Below are positions 1 to 5,329 of a stretch of DNA of 5,892 bases, piece by piece (position 1 is the stretch's first letter; each line of letters opens with the position of its first letter). Position numbers and translations under genes: made by a program. The DNA is from Rhodospirillales bacterium (GTDB lineage: Bacteria > Pseudomonadota > Alphaproteobacteria > Acetobacterales > Acetobacteraceae). Location of the stretch: contig JAGWOU010000137.1 of assembly GCA_028870815.1 (NCBI GenBank), positions 1 through 5,892 on the forward strand, written 5' to 3'. Below the pieces are notes generated by a model that saw only the letters and a program-made list of their open reading frames with translations, was not told the DNA's origin and did no database searches.

Positions 1-441
1 GCGGCCATCCTCGATCAGCGTTTCGGCAGCGGCAAAGCCGGGATAAATCTCAACACCCACCTCCTCCGCCTGCTGGCCCAGCCAGCGCACCACATTGCCG
101 AGAGAGACGATATAATTGCCCTCATTATGCATCTGCGGCGGGGTGGGCAGCTTGCGTGCCCCGGTGGGCGAAAGCATCAAAAACTCATCGGCCGTGACCG
201 GCGTGGCCAGCGGAATCATCCCCGGGTCGATATCGGGGATCAGCTCCTTCAAGGCCCGCGGCTCCAGCACCGCGCCGGAGAGGATATGCGCGCCAACCTC
301 CGAGCCTTTCTCGACCACGCAGACGGTGAGTTCCGGGTTCAACTGCTTCAGGCGGATGGCCGCCGAGAGGCCGCCCGGCCCGGCGCCCACAACCACCACA
401 TCGAATTCCATCGCCTCACGCGGCAGCGCCTCGTCCGACAT
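1..441 (-). CDS. Electron-transfer flavoprotein:ubiquinone oxidoreductase (ETF-QO), N-terminal part, cut by left edge
   Basis: ETF-QO is a membrane-associated FAD and 4Fe-4S enzyme that passes electrons from reduced ETF (fatty-acid and amino-acid dehydrogenases) to ubiquinone. The minus strand reads open from the ATG at 441 to the window edge, giving 147 residues of a protein that is usually about 540-560 long. Residues 13-24 (FDVVVVGAGPGG) form the FAD Rossmann beta strand and GxGxxG loop. VVEKGSEVGAHILSGAV (42-58), PTPPQMHNEGNYIVSLGN (99-116) and EIYPGFAAAE (131-140) are highly characteristic of ETF-QO. The C-terminal iron-sulfur domain lies outside the window. The start is supported by AGGA (minus strand, plus positions 450-453) 8 bases upstream. 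A second in-frame ATG at 411 has less support. The gene diverges from the glycosylase gene across about 100 bases. Family assignment is near certain from the motifs. Confidence 0.95.
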   Translation of the reverse strand, partial: MSDEALPREAMEFDVVVVGAGPGGLSAAIRLKQLNPELTVCVVEKGSEVGAHILSGAVLEPRALKELIPDIDPGMIPLATPVTADEFLMLSPTGARKLPTPPQMHNEGNYIVSLGNVVRWLGQQAEEVGVEIYPGFAAAETLIEDGR

Positions 442-501
442 TGTTGCGTTCCTCGTTATGATCGTGCTGCCCGGTCTAATGACAAATCCACCTTCGCGCA
501 A

Positions 502-519
502 AGGGCTGGCAGGGCTGGC
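502..519. repeat. Tandem 9-bp duplication in the divergent intergenic region
   Basis: AGGGCTGGC occurs twice in perfect tandem (502-510, 511-519), between the ETF-QO start and the glycosylase start. It lies about 25 bases upstream of the glycosylase ATG. No function is evident; it may be simple slippage. Confidence 0.6.
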
Positions 520-542
520 CGGGCCAAGATAATGATTCAACC

Positions 543-1331
543 ATGGAATTGCTGGACGCGCTGAAGCTGCAATGGGAATGGGGGGCGGATGAGGTGCTGC
601 TGGATATGCCGCAGGACCGCCGCCATGCCCCGCCGCCCGCGCCGCTTGCCTTTAAGGCCCCGCAAAGCCCCGCTCCCGCTCGCCCCGCCAGTCGCGCCAC
701 CGCGCCGGCAACTCTGGCCGGGCCGGAAGACGCCGCGCGGCTGGCCGCCGGCTGCATGAGCCTGGGGGAGCTGGAGGAAGCCATGCGGGGGTTTTCCGGC
801 TGCGCCCTGCGCGATACCGCCACCCAGCTCGTGTTCGCGGACGGCGCGGCGGATGCGCGTTTGGTCATCGTGGGCGAAGCCCCCGGCGGCGAGGAGGACC
901 GAATCGGCAAACCCTTTGTCGGCCCCGCCGGGCAGTTGCTGGACCGGATGCTGGGTTCCATCGGGCTGGACCGCACGAAAGTAAGGATTATCAATGCCGT
1001 ACCGTGGCGCCCGCCCGGAAACCGCACGCCCACGGAAGCCGAAATCGCGCTTTGCCTGCCATTTTTGCACCGGCAGATCGCGCTCATCGCCCCCAAAGGC
1101 TCGCTCACCCTCGGCGCCGTGGCAACCAAGGCGCTGCTGGGGGCAGAGGGGCAAAGCGGCATCAGGCGGCTGCGCGGGCAATGGCGGCAAACCCGAATCG
1201 AGGGCCTGACCGCGCCCCTGCCCTGCTTGCCCAGCTACCATCCGGCTTATCTGCTACGTATCCCTTTGGCTAAGCGTGAATCATGGCAAGATTTGCTGCA
1301 ACTGCGTGCTTGGATCGAAACGCAAAGCTGA
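543..1331 (+). CDS. Family-4-like uracil-DNA glycosylase, variant lacking two Fe-S cysteine ligands
   Basis: Predicted to remove uracil from DNA as the first step of base-excision repair in the cytoplasm. The 262-residue protein has an N-terminal segment (1-25), a Pro/Ala-rich linker (about 26-60) and the glycosylase domain (about 75-260). Visible motifs are the uracil-pocket loop GEAPGGEEDRIGKPFVGPAGQLL (111-133), with the position normally written GEAPG(A)DED, then PPGNR (157-161) and the C-terminal HPAYLLR loop (233-239). Classical family 4 enzymes carry a 4Fe-4S cluster on four cysteines, CxxC near the N-terminus plus two later ones. Here those positions read F84, C87, W155 and C171, so only two remain and an intact cluster is unlikely. 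I recall related alphaproteobacterial proteins with the same NxxPWRPPGNR motif, so this is probably a lineage subfamily rather than damage. No strong Shine-Dalgarno precedes the ATG. The gene is monocistronic and diverges from ETF-QO. Confidence 0.9.
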   Translation: MELLDALKLQWEWGADEVLLDMPQDRRHAPPPAPLAFKAPQSPAPARPASRATAPATLAGPEDAARLAAGCMSLGELEEAMRGFSGCALRDTATQLVFADGAADARLVIVGEAPGGEEDRIGKPFVGPAGQLLDRMLGSIGLDRTKVRIINAVPWRPPGNRTPTEAEIALCLPFLHRQIALIAPKGSLTLGAVATKALLGAEGQSGIRRLRGQWRQTRIEGLTAPLPCLPSYHPAYLLRIPLAKRESWQDLLQLRAWIETQS

Positions 1332-1335
1332 TTAA

Positions 1336-1360
1336 CTAAATTTTCATAGATTTAATTTAG
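1336..1360. repeat. AT-rich inverted repeat downstream of the glycosylase gene
   Basis: CTAAATT (1336-1342) and AATTTAG (1354-1360) are perfect inverted arms around an 11-base spacer, just after the glycosylase stop and about 130 bases before the transglycosylase start. It is the most AT-rich stretch in the surrounding sequence and includes TTTAAT (1351-1356), a 5/6 match to a -10 box without a convincing -35. It may be part of the promoter or operator for the transglycosylase-moaB unit. The stem is weak and has no adjacent GC hairpin, so it is not a good terminator. The rest of 1332-1488 shows no gene. Confidence 0.35.
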
Positions 1361-1488
1361 ATTCTTCGCTGGAGTTCCGTGCCGAACTATGGCAAAAATG
1401 TGGTGGCTGGCCACGACCGTCTCGGGATCGGAGATGTGTGTCGAGTTTAAGGCTTGCTTCATGGTTGGGACATGTGTAGGTCAGCGTC

Positions 1489-3150
1489 ATGCGAGGAGCC
1501 ATCAAACCGCTCTCCCGCCTGAATGTGACGCGTGCGGCCCTTGCTGCCATGTCCGTTTTCGCTTTCAGCTGCATGGTTTCCGTGCAGGCAAAAGCGAAGT
1601 CCCTCGATATGGGACAAGGAACGGGAACGACGACGCCCCCCACACCGCCGGCAGACGGCACCAACGGGGAATCTGTAGCTTATGCCGTGCCGCGCAACGC
1701 CCCCTCGGGCGATGTGGAGGTGACGCTGCCGCAGCCGCTGCCGCCCAGCGACGTGGCTTTTTATCAGCGCGCCCTGCAATTGCAGCACGACGGCGAATTC
1801 ACCGCCTCCAACAAAATGCTGGCCCGGGTTTCAGACAGCAGCCTGGTTGGCGTGGTTTTGGCAGAACGGTACTTAAGCGCCAATTACATCACCAAACCAG
1901 CCGAATTGACCGCCTGGTGGGCAAAATACGCCGACGAGCCTGAGGCCCCAGCCATTTACGGGCTGATGCAGCACAAGCTTACCCGCGCCAAAATGCCGGC
2001 CCCGCCGAATCTTTCCCTGCTGCCCGAAAAAACGCTGACCGCCAGCGGCGCGGCAAAGCCTTCCCTGGCGCCGGACAGCGCGGCTTGGCGCCGCGAATTC
2101 ATGGCCGGGCTGGATGAGTGGAAGCGAAACGATCTGCCCGCCGCGGCCGATGACTTCCGCAATGGTGCCGAGATGCGCGGCATCTCGGAAGACGACCGTG
2201 CCGCCAGCGCCTTCTGGGCGGCGCGCGCGGCCCTGCGCCAACAACAACCAGACCAGTATCTGAACTGGCTGCACCAGGCATCCTGGCAGGCTGACACGTT
2301 TTACGGCATGCTGGCTGGCCGCCTGCTTGGGCAGGGCTTCGGCCCCACGGGCATAGCGGCGACATTGACGGAAGCGGATATCACCGCCGTCGATTCGGTG
2401 CCGGATGGGCATCTTGCTTTTGAAATGCTCCAGGTTGGGTTGACCGATCAGGCGGAAACGGCGCTGCGCGCCTTGTGGCCGCAAATGCAGTCCACCCCCG
2501 GCCTCGGGCGCGCCGTGATGGCCGTGGCCGCGCGCGCCGGCCTGGTGAACGTGACCATCTCCATTGCCAGCACCTTGCCGAGCCCCGTGGACGAAATCGC
2601 CGGCGCACGTCTGCCCTTGCCCGCCATGCACCCGGAAGGCGGCTTCAGCGTGGACCCCGCGCTTCTCTATGCCCTGGCCCGCACCGAATCCGGCTTTGAT
2701 GCAATGGCGGTTTCGCGCGTCGGCGCGCGCGGGTTGATGCAGCTGATGCCGGCAACCGCCGCCACCATGCGCCGGGCAGAGGACGTGACCGGCTCCATCA
2801 ACGACCCCTCAGCCAATCTGGCGCTCGGCCAGGCTTATTTGAAATATCTTGGTCAGCAGCCGGGCATTCAGGAAAATCTGCTTGCCATCCTCGCCAGCTA
2901 CAATGCCGGGCCGGGTGCCGCCTCCGCCTGGTACAGCGGAATCAAGGACGATTCGGACCCGCTGCTTTTCATCGAGACGATCCCCAACGACGAGACACGC
3001 CGGTTCGTGCACCAGGTGCTGGCTGATAGCTGGCTCTACGCGGAGGAAATCGGCTTGAAGCCGCGCAGCCTGGACACGCTGGCGCAGGGCGATTTTCCTA
3101 TCCTGCACGGCTTCAACCCCGCACCCGTTGAAACGGCCGAGGTGCAATGA
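1489..3150 (+). CDS. Secreted Slt70-type lytic murein transglycosylase (GH23 fold)
   Basis: Cleaves the MurNAc-GlcNAc bond of peptidoglycan, forming 1,6-anhydroMurNAc ends, in the periplasm during wall turnover. The 553-residue protein begins with a signal peptide: a basic n-region (R2, K6, R10, R15), a hydrophobic core at about 16-33, and VQA or AKA cleavage sites ending at 34 or 36. A Gly/Thr/Pro-rich spacer (about 40-60) and a helical repeat region like the Slt70 superhelix (about 85-370) follow. The catalytic domain (about 385-520) has ARTESGFD with catalytic Glu400, GLMQLMPATA (415-424), ASYNAGPG (469-476) and FIETIPNDETRRF (494-506). It is shorter than E. coli Slt70 (about 645). An in-frame TAG at 1477 makes 1489 the first possible ATG, and AGG lies 8 bases upstream of it. 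The stop overlaps the moaB start as ATGA, suggesting translational coupling. Confidence 0.95.
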   Translation: MRGAIKPLSRLNVTRAALAAMSVFAFSCMVSVQAKAKSLDMGQGTGTTTPPTPPADGTNGESVAYAVPRNAPSGDVEVTLPQPLPPSDVAFYQRALQLQHDGEFTASNKMLARVSDSSLVGVVLAERYLSANYITKPAELTAWWAKYADEPEAPAIYGLMQHKLTRAKMPAPPNLSLLPEKTLTASGAAKPSLAPDSAAWRREFMAGLDEWKRNDLPAAADDFRNGAEMRGISEDDRAASAFWAARAALRQQQPDQYLNWLHQASWQADTFYGMLAGRLLGQGFGPTGIAATLTEADITAVDSVPDGHLAFEMLQVGLTDQAETALRALWPQMQSTPGLGRAVMAVAARAGLVNVTISIASTLPSPVDEIAGARLPLPAMHPEGGFSVDPALLYALARTESGFDAMAVSRVGARGLMQLMPATAATMRRAEDVTGSINDPSANLALGQAYLKYLGQQPGIQENLLAILASYNAGPGAASAWYSGIKDDSDPLLFIETIPNDETRRFVHQVLADSWLYAEEIGLKPRSLDTLAQGDFPILHGFNPAPVETAEVQ

Positions 3151-3680
3151 GCCGCATCGACGAAAGCCGGAAGTTCATCCCCGTGCGCATCGCCGTCGCC
3201 ACAATTTCCGACACGCGCACGGAGGCGAACGACACTTCTGGCGATGCGCTGGCGGCACGCGTTACCGAGGCCGGGCACGAGCTGGCGGCGCGCACCATCA
3301 TCAAGGACGACGCGGATTGTATTGAGGCGCAGCTCCGCGCCTGGATCGCCGATCCAACAGTGGATGTGGTCATCACCACCGGCGGCACAGGCGTTACCGG
3401 GCGTGATGTAACCCCCGAGGCCTTTGGCCGCGTGACCGAGAAGGTTATCGAGGGCTTTGGCGAACTGTTCCGCATGCTCTCTTATGCCAAGATCGGCACA
3501 TCCACCATGCAATCCCGCGCTTTAGGTGGGGTTGCCAACGGCACCTATCTGTTCGCCCTGCCCGGCTCCACCGGCGCCGTGAAGGATGGCTGGGACGATA
3601 TTCTGCGCTTTCAGCTGGATGCGCGCCACCGGCCCTGCAATCTCGTGGAATTGATGCCGCGATTAAAAGAGCATTTTTAA
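3147..3680 (+). CDS. moaB: Molybdenum cofactor biosynthesis protein MoaB
   Basis: Member of the MoaB/Mog family, which binds molybdopterin. In many bacteria it catalyses MPT adenylylation before molybdenum insertion in the cytoplasm; E. coli MoaB itself is thought inactive beside MogA. The 177 residues cover the whole single-domain fold: SDTRT (21-25), the substrate loop TTGGTGVTGRDVTPEA (77-92) with the conserved Asp87, GELFRMLSYAKIGTSTMQSRALGGV (105-129, the typical MoaB central segment), LPGSTGAV (138-145) and the C-terminal HRPCNLVELMPRL (161-173). The last motif favours MoaB over MogA or the MoeA domain. The ATG overlaps the transglycosylase stop by four bases, with GAGG at 3139-3142 as ribosome binding site. 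No other cofactor gene is in the window, so the operon partner is functionally unrelated. An intrinsic terminator follows the stop by 13 bases. Confidence 0.95.
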   Translation: MSRIDESRKFIPVRIAVATISDTRTEANDTSGDALAARVTEAGHELAARTIIKDDADCIEAQLRAWIADPTVDVVITTGGTGVTGRDVTPEAFGRVTEKVIEGFGELFRMLSYAKIGTSTMQSRALGGVANGTYLFALPGSTGAVKDGWDDILRFQLDARHRPCNLVELMPRLKEHF

Positions 3681-3693
3681 TGGGTTACTAAGG

Positions 3694-3719
3694 AAGCCGC
3701 CTCAGGCGGCTTTATTTTT
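3694..3719 (+). terminator. Intrinsic terminator of the transglycosylase-moaB unit
   Basis: AAGCCGCC (3694-3701) pairs perfectly with GGCGGCTT (3705-3712) around a TCA loop. A T-rich run (TTTATTTTT, 3711-3719) follows. It lies directly after the moaB stop and insulates the operon from the LexA-boxed promoter that starts about 7 bases later. Confidence 0.92.
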
Positions 3720-3725
3720 GGCCAG

Positions 3726-3745
3726 TTTGTTCTATTTTTGTTCTT
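3726..3745 (+). promoter_or_regulatory. LexA (SOS) box 1, alphaproteobacterial type
   Basis: GTTC (3729-3732), seven bases (TATTTTT), then GTTC (3740-3743) is an exact match to GTTC-N7-GTTC, the direct-repeat operator known for alphaproteobacterial LexA. The flanks give the longer form TTTGTTC-N7-GTTCTT. It touches the -35 hexamer of the radical SAM promoter, so bound LexA would block RNA polymerase. Confidence 0.85.
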
Positions 3746-3772
3746 GACTTGCGGTTATGAAATGACCTTAAT
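3744..3772 (+). promoter_or_regulatory. Predicted sigma-70-type promoter of the radical SAM gene
   Basis: TTGACT (3744-3749, 5/6 to TTGACA) and CTTAAT (3767-3772, 4/6 to TATAAT) are separated by exactly 17 bases. Transcription would begin near 3779, leaving a leader of only about 20 bases before the ATG at 3798. LexA box 1 abuts the -35 and LexA box 2 covers the predicted start site, so the promoter is bracketed by operators. Confidence 0.65.
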
Positions 3773-3777
3773 CAAAC

Positions 3778-3797
3778 AAGAACGGAGCGCGAACAAA
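3778..3797 (-). promoter_or_regulatory. LexA (SOS) box 2, opposite orientation, overlapping the ribosome binding site
   Basis: On the plus strand GAAC (3780-3783), seven bases (GGAGCGC), then GAAC (3791-3794) is the reverse complement of GTTC-N7-GTTC. On the minus strand it extends to TTTGTTC-N7-GTTCTT, the same flanks as box 1 although the seven-base spacers differ. It ends on the base before the ATG and contains the GGAG Shine-Dalgarno (3784-3787). Confidence 0.82.
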
Positions 3798-4913
3798 ATG
3801 TCTGGTCTTCAGTCTGTTTCCCGCGTGCGAATCAAGAGGGATGCCGGCCCCGGCGCCATCAAGGGACGCGGCACAGGCTTGAACCCGGCCAACCGCTTCG
3901 AGGCGGAGCGGCTGGAAGCTTTTGACGATGGCTGGGACCGTGAGGATGAGACTGACCGCCCCAAAACCACGCTGATCCGCGACACCACACGTAGCATCAT
4001 CGCCCGTAACGACAGCCCAGACCTTGCCTTCGACACAAGCGTGAACCCCTACCGGGGCTGCGAGCATGGTTGTATCTATTGCTTCGCCCGCCCCAGCCAC
4101 GCTTATCTCGGCTTTTCCGCAGGGTTGGATTTCGAGACCAAGATCGTCTTCAAGCCGGACGCCGCGCGCTTGCTGGTAAAGGAGCTTTCACGCCCCAGCT
4201 ACAAGCCGGGCGTGATCGTGCTTGGCTCCAACACAGACCCGTATCAGCCTGTGGAGCGCACGCTCAGCCTCACCCGATCGGTGCTGGACGTGCTGGAGCG
4301 TTTCAACAATCCCGTCGGCATTGTCACCAAGTCCGCCGGTGTGGCGCGGGATAAGGATATTCTCGCCCGCATGGCCGCGCACGGGCTGGCCAAGGTGCAT
4401 ATCTCCATCACCACGCTCGACCCCGCTTTAGCCCGGGCGATGGAACCTCGCACCGCCTCCCCCGCCCGGCGTCTGGCGGCAATCTCGGAACTGGCGGAAG
4501 CAGGGATCCCAGTGGGCGTCATGGCGTCCCCGATGATCCCCGGTCTGAACGACGCGGAGATGGAACAGATCCTTGAGGAAGCCGCGAAAGCAGGCGCCAC
4601 CAGCGCCTACACCACCATGCTGCGCCTGCCGCACGAACTGGGCGCGCTGTTCACCGATTGGCTGCAAAAATATCTGCCGGAACGCGCCGGCCACGTGCTC
4701 AGCCTGATTCGTCAAAGCCGCGCCGGACAGCTGAATGATTCGCAATTCCACGCGCGCTTTGCGGGCACCGGCCCCTACGCCGCGATGATGGCGCAACGCT
4801 TCACCCGCGCCGTGCAACGGCTGGGCCTGGATAAAGAGCGCTACCGCCTGGATGCGTCCAAATTCCTTATTCCCGGCCGCAATCCGGCCAGCGTGCAAAT
4901 GAGCCTGTTCTAA
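3798..4913 (+). CDS. PA0069-family radical SAM protein, predicted SOS-regulated
   Basis: Radical SAM enzyme of the PA0069 family, related at superfamily level to the SplB-like (spore photoproduct lyase) group; its substrate is unknown. The 371-residue protein opens with RGRGTGLNPANRFE (23-35-region) and DDGW (43-46), both family hallmarks. The cluster motif CxxxCxxC is C88, C92, C95 inside NPYRGCEHGCIYCFARPSHAYLG (83-105). Then come LGSNTDPYQPVER (142-154), IVTKS (175-179), the TTLD strand (205-208), EPRTASPARRL (216-226) and GIPVGVMASPMIPGLND (236-252). A C-terminal FxxxFxGTGPYA-like segment lies near 317-328. Start 3798 is chosen because GGAG lies 10 bases upstream and the predicted transcript starts near 3779. 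An upstream in-frame TTG (3738) and ATG (3762) would precede that transcript and overlap the promoter. Two LexA boxes flank the promoter, pointing to a DNA-damage role. The fold is certain; the function is inferred from regulation only. Confidence 0.93.
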   Translation: MSGLQSVSRVRIKRDAGPGAIKGRGTGLNPANRFEAERLEAFDDGWDREDETDRPKTTLIRDTTRSIIARNDSPDLAFDTSVNPYRGCEHGCIYCFARPSHAYLGFSAGLDFETKIVFKPDAARLLVKELSRPSYKPGVIVLGSNTDPYQPVERTLSLTRSVLDVLERFNNPVGIVTKSAGVARDKDILARMAAHGLAKVHISITTLDPALARAMEPRTASPARRLAAISELAEAGIPVGVMASPMIPGLNDAEMEQILEEAAKAGATSAYTTMLRLPHELGALFTDWLQKYLPERAGHVLSLIRQSRAGQLNDSQFHARFAGTGPYAAMMAQRFTRAVQRLGLDKERYRLDASKFLIPGRNPASVQMSLF

Positions 4914-4943
4914 CCAACCCCCGCGTTTGACAGGAATACGATC

Positions 4944-5204
4944 ATGGATTGGCTTTTCTGCGTAAGCCCGAATATCGCGATCGGCCTCGTCTCGGCACTG
5001 GGCTGTTTGTATTTCCTGTGTGTCTGTGCCGAGGAAACCAAAACCATCCTGGCTTACCGCCGCGCCACACGCCTTACTGCCGAGCCTCTGCCCAAGCATA
5101 GGCCCGTGAATTTTCCGCGATTTCCGCGCGATATGAATCGTACCATAAATCCCGCCCGCTGCTTTGCGCACGCAGATGTTCAGCTTGCGCCTTCCAGGCT
5201 TTGA
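4944..5204 (+). CDS. Possible small single-span membrane protein, unrecognised
   Basis: I do not recognise this 86-residue product. In its favour, AGGA (4932-4935) lies 8 bases before the ATG, it starts 30 bases after the radical SAM stop on the same strand, no terminator separates them, and residues 10-29 form one hydrophobic stretch (IAIGLVSALGCLYFLCVCAE) suited to a membrane helix. Cysteines at 6, 21, 26 and 28 cluster in or beside that helix. The tail (about 36-86) is basic and proline-containing, so a short periplasmic N-terminus with the tail in the cytoplasm is plausible. Against it, codon use in the second half (AGG, ATA, many A/T third bases) is less like its neighbours, so the true product might be shorter or the ORF fortuitous. 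The minus-strand alternative over this stretch is mostly a shadow of the radical SAM gene. Confidence 0.5.
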   Translation: MDWLFCVSPNIAIGLVSALGCLYFLCVCAEETKTILAYRRATRLTAEPLPKHRPVNFPRFPRDMNRTINPARCFAHADVQLAPSRL

Positions 5205-5276
5205 TCGAGTCAAGATCAGGCCAAACGGACAAAAGAAAGTCATGGGGAAAGGCTTGGCATCCTAGTTTCCTTACAT

Positions 5277-5298
5277 AAATGATGGCAATCGTTCATTT
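5277..5298. repeat. Dyad repeat upstream of the flavin monooxygenase, possible operator
   Basis: AAATGA (5277-5282) and TCATTT (5293-5298) are perfect inverted arms around a 10-base centre. The dyad lies in the 125-base gap between the small ORF and the monooxygenase start. The spacing suits a dimeric regulator bound to one DNA face. TTGGCA (5254-5259) upstream could be a -35, but I see no well-spaced -10. Nothing identifies the regulator. Confidence 0.35.
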
Positions 5299-5301
5299 GC
5301 G

Positions 5302-5317
5302 CCGGCCGCCGGGCCGG
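5302..5317 (+). other. GC hairpin adjacent to the monooxygenase ribosome binding site
   Basis: CCGGCC (5302-5307) and GGCCGG (5312-5317) form a 6-bp all-GC stem with a GCCG tetraloop. It ends two bases before AGGA (5320-5323). With no T-run after it, it is not a terminator. In the mRNA it could modulate access to the ribosome binding site. Confidence 0.5.
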
Positions 5318-5329
5318 GAAGGAAACCGC

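Noticed and set aside
455..485. Minus-strand promoter for ETF-QO (TTGTCA and CATAAC)
   Set aside because: The spacer is 19 bases and the -10 matches only 4/6; too weak to annotate.
442..542. SOS control of the glycosylase gene
   Set aside because: The gap contains a GTTC at 448-451 but no partner GTTC seven bases on, and no GAAC-N7-GAAC.
476..1241. Long minus-strand open frames over the glycosylase gene
   Set aside because: They are antisense shadows in GC-rich DNA; the plus-strand frame carries all recognisable uracil-DNA glycosylase motifs.
1373..1388. AGTTC-N6-GAACT as a LexA box
   Set aside because: It is an inverted repeat with a six-base centre, not the GTTC-N7-GTTC direct repeat, so it does not fit the alphaproteobacterial operator.
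1389..1943. Plus-strand 184-residue open frame overlapping the start of the transglycosylase gene
   Set aside because: It overlaps most of the N-terminal coding region in another frame, has no family motif, and its product is low-complexity Arg/Ala/Gly-rich.
3738..3797. Upstream TTG (3738) or ATG (3762) as start of the radical SAM protein
   Set aside because: Both lie before the predicted transcript start, inside the LexA box and promoter, and neither has a ribosome binding site; the ATG at 3798 has GGAG 10 bases upstream.
4927..4932. TTGACA as the -35 of a separate promoter for the small ORF
   Set aside because: There is no -10 at 16-18 bases, transcription would start inside the ORF, and the hexamer overlaps the ribosome binding site.
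4428..5243. Minus-strand 271-residue open frame
   Set aside because: It is mostly antisense to the radical SAM gene, has no recognisable domain, and lacks support for its own promoter.
5255..5271. Sigma-54 promoter (TTGGCAT-N-TTTCC)
   Set aside because: The -24 GG is present, but the essential G of the -12 GC is a T.
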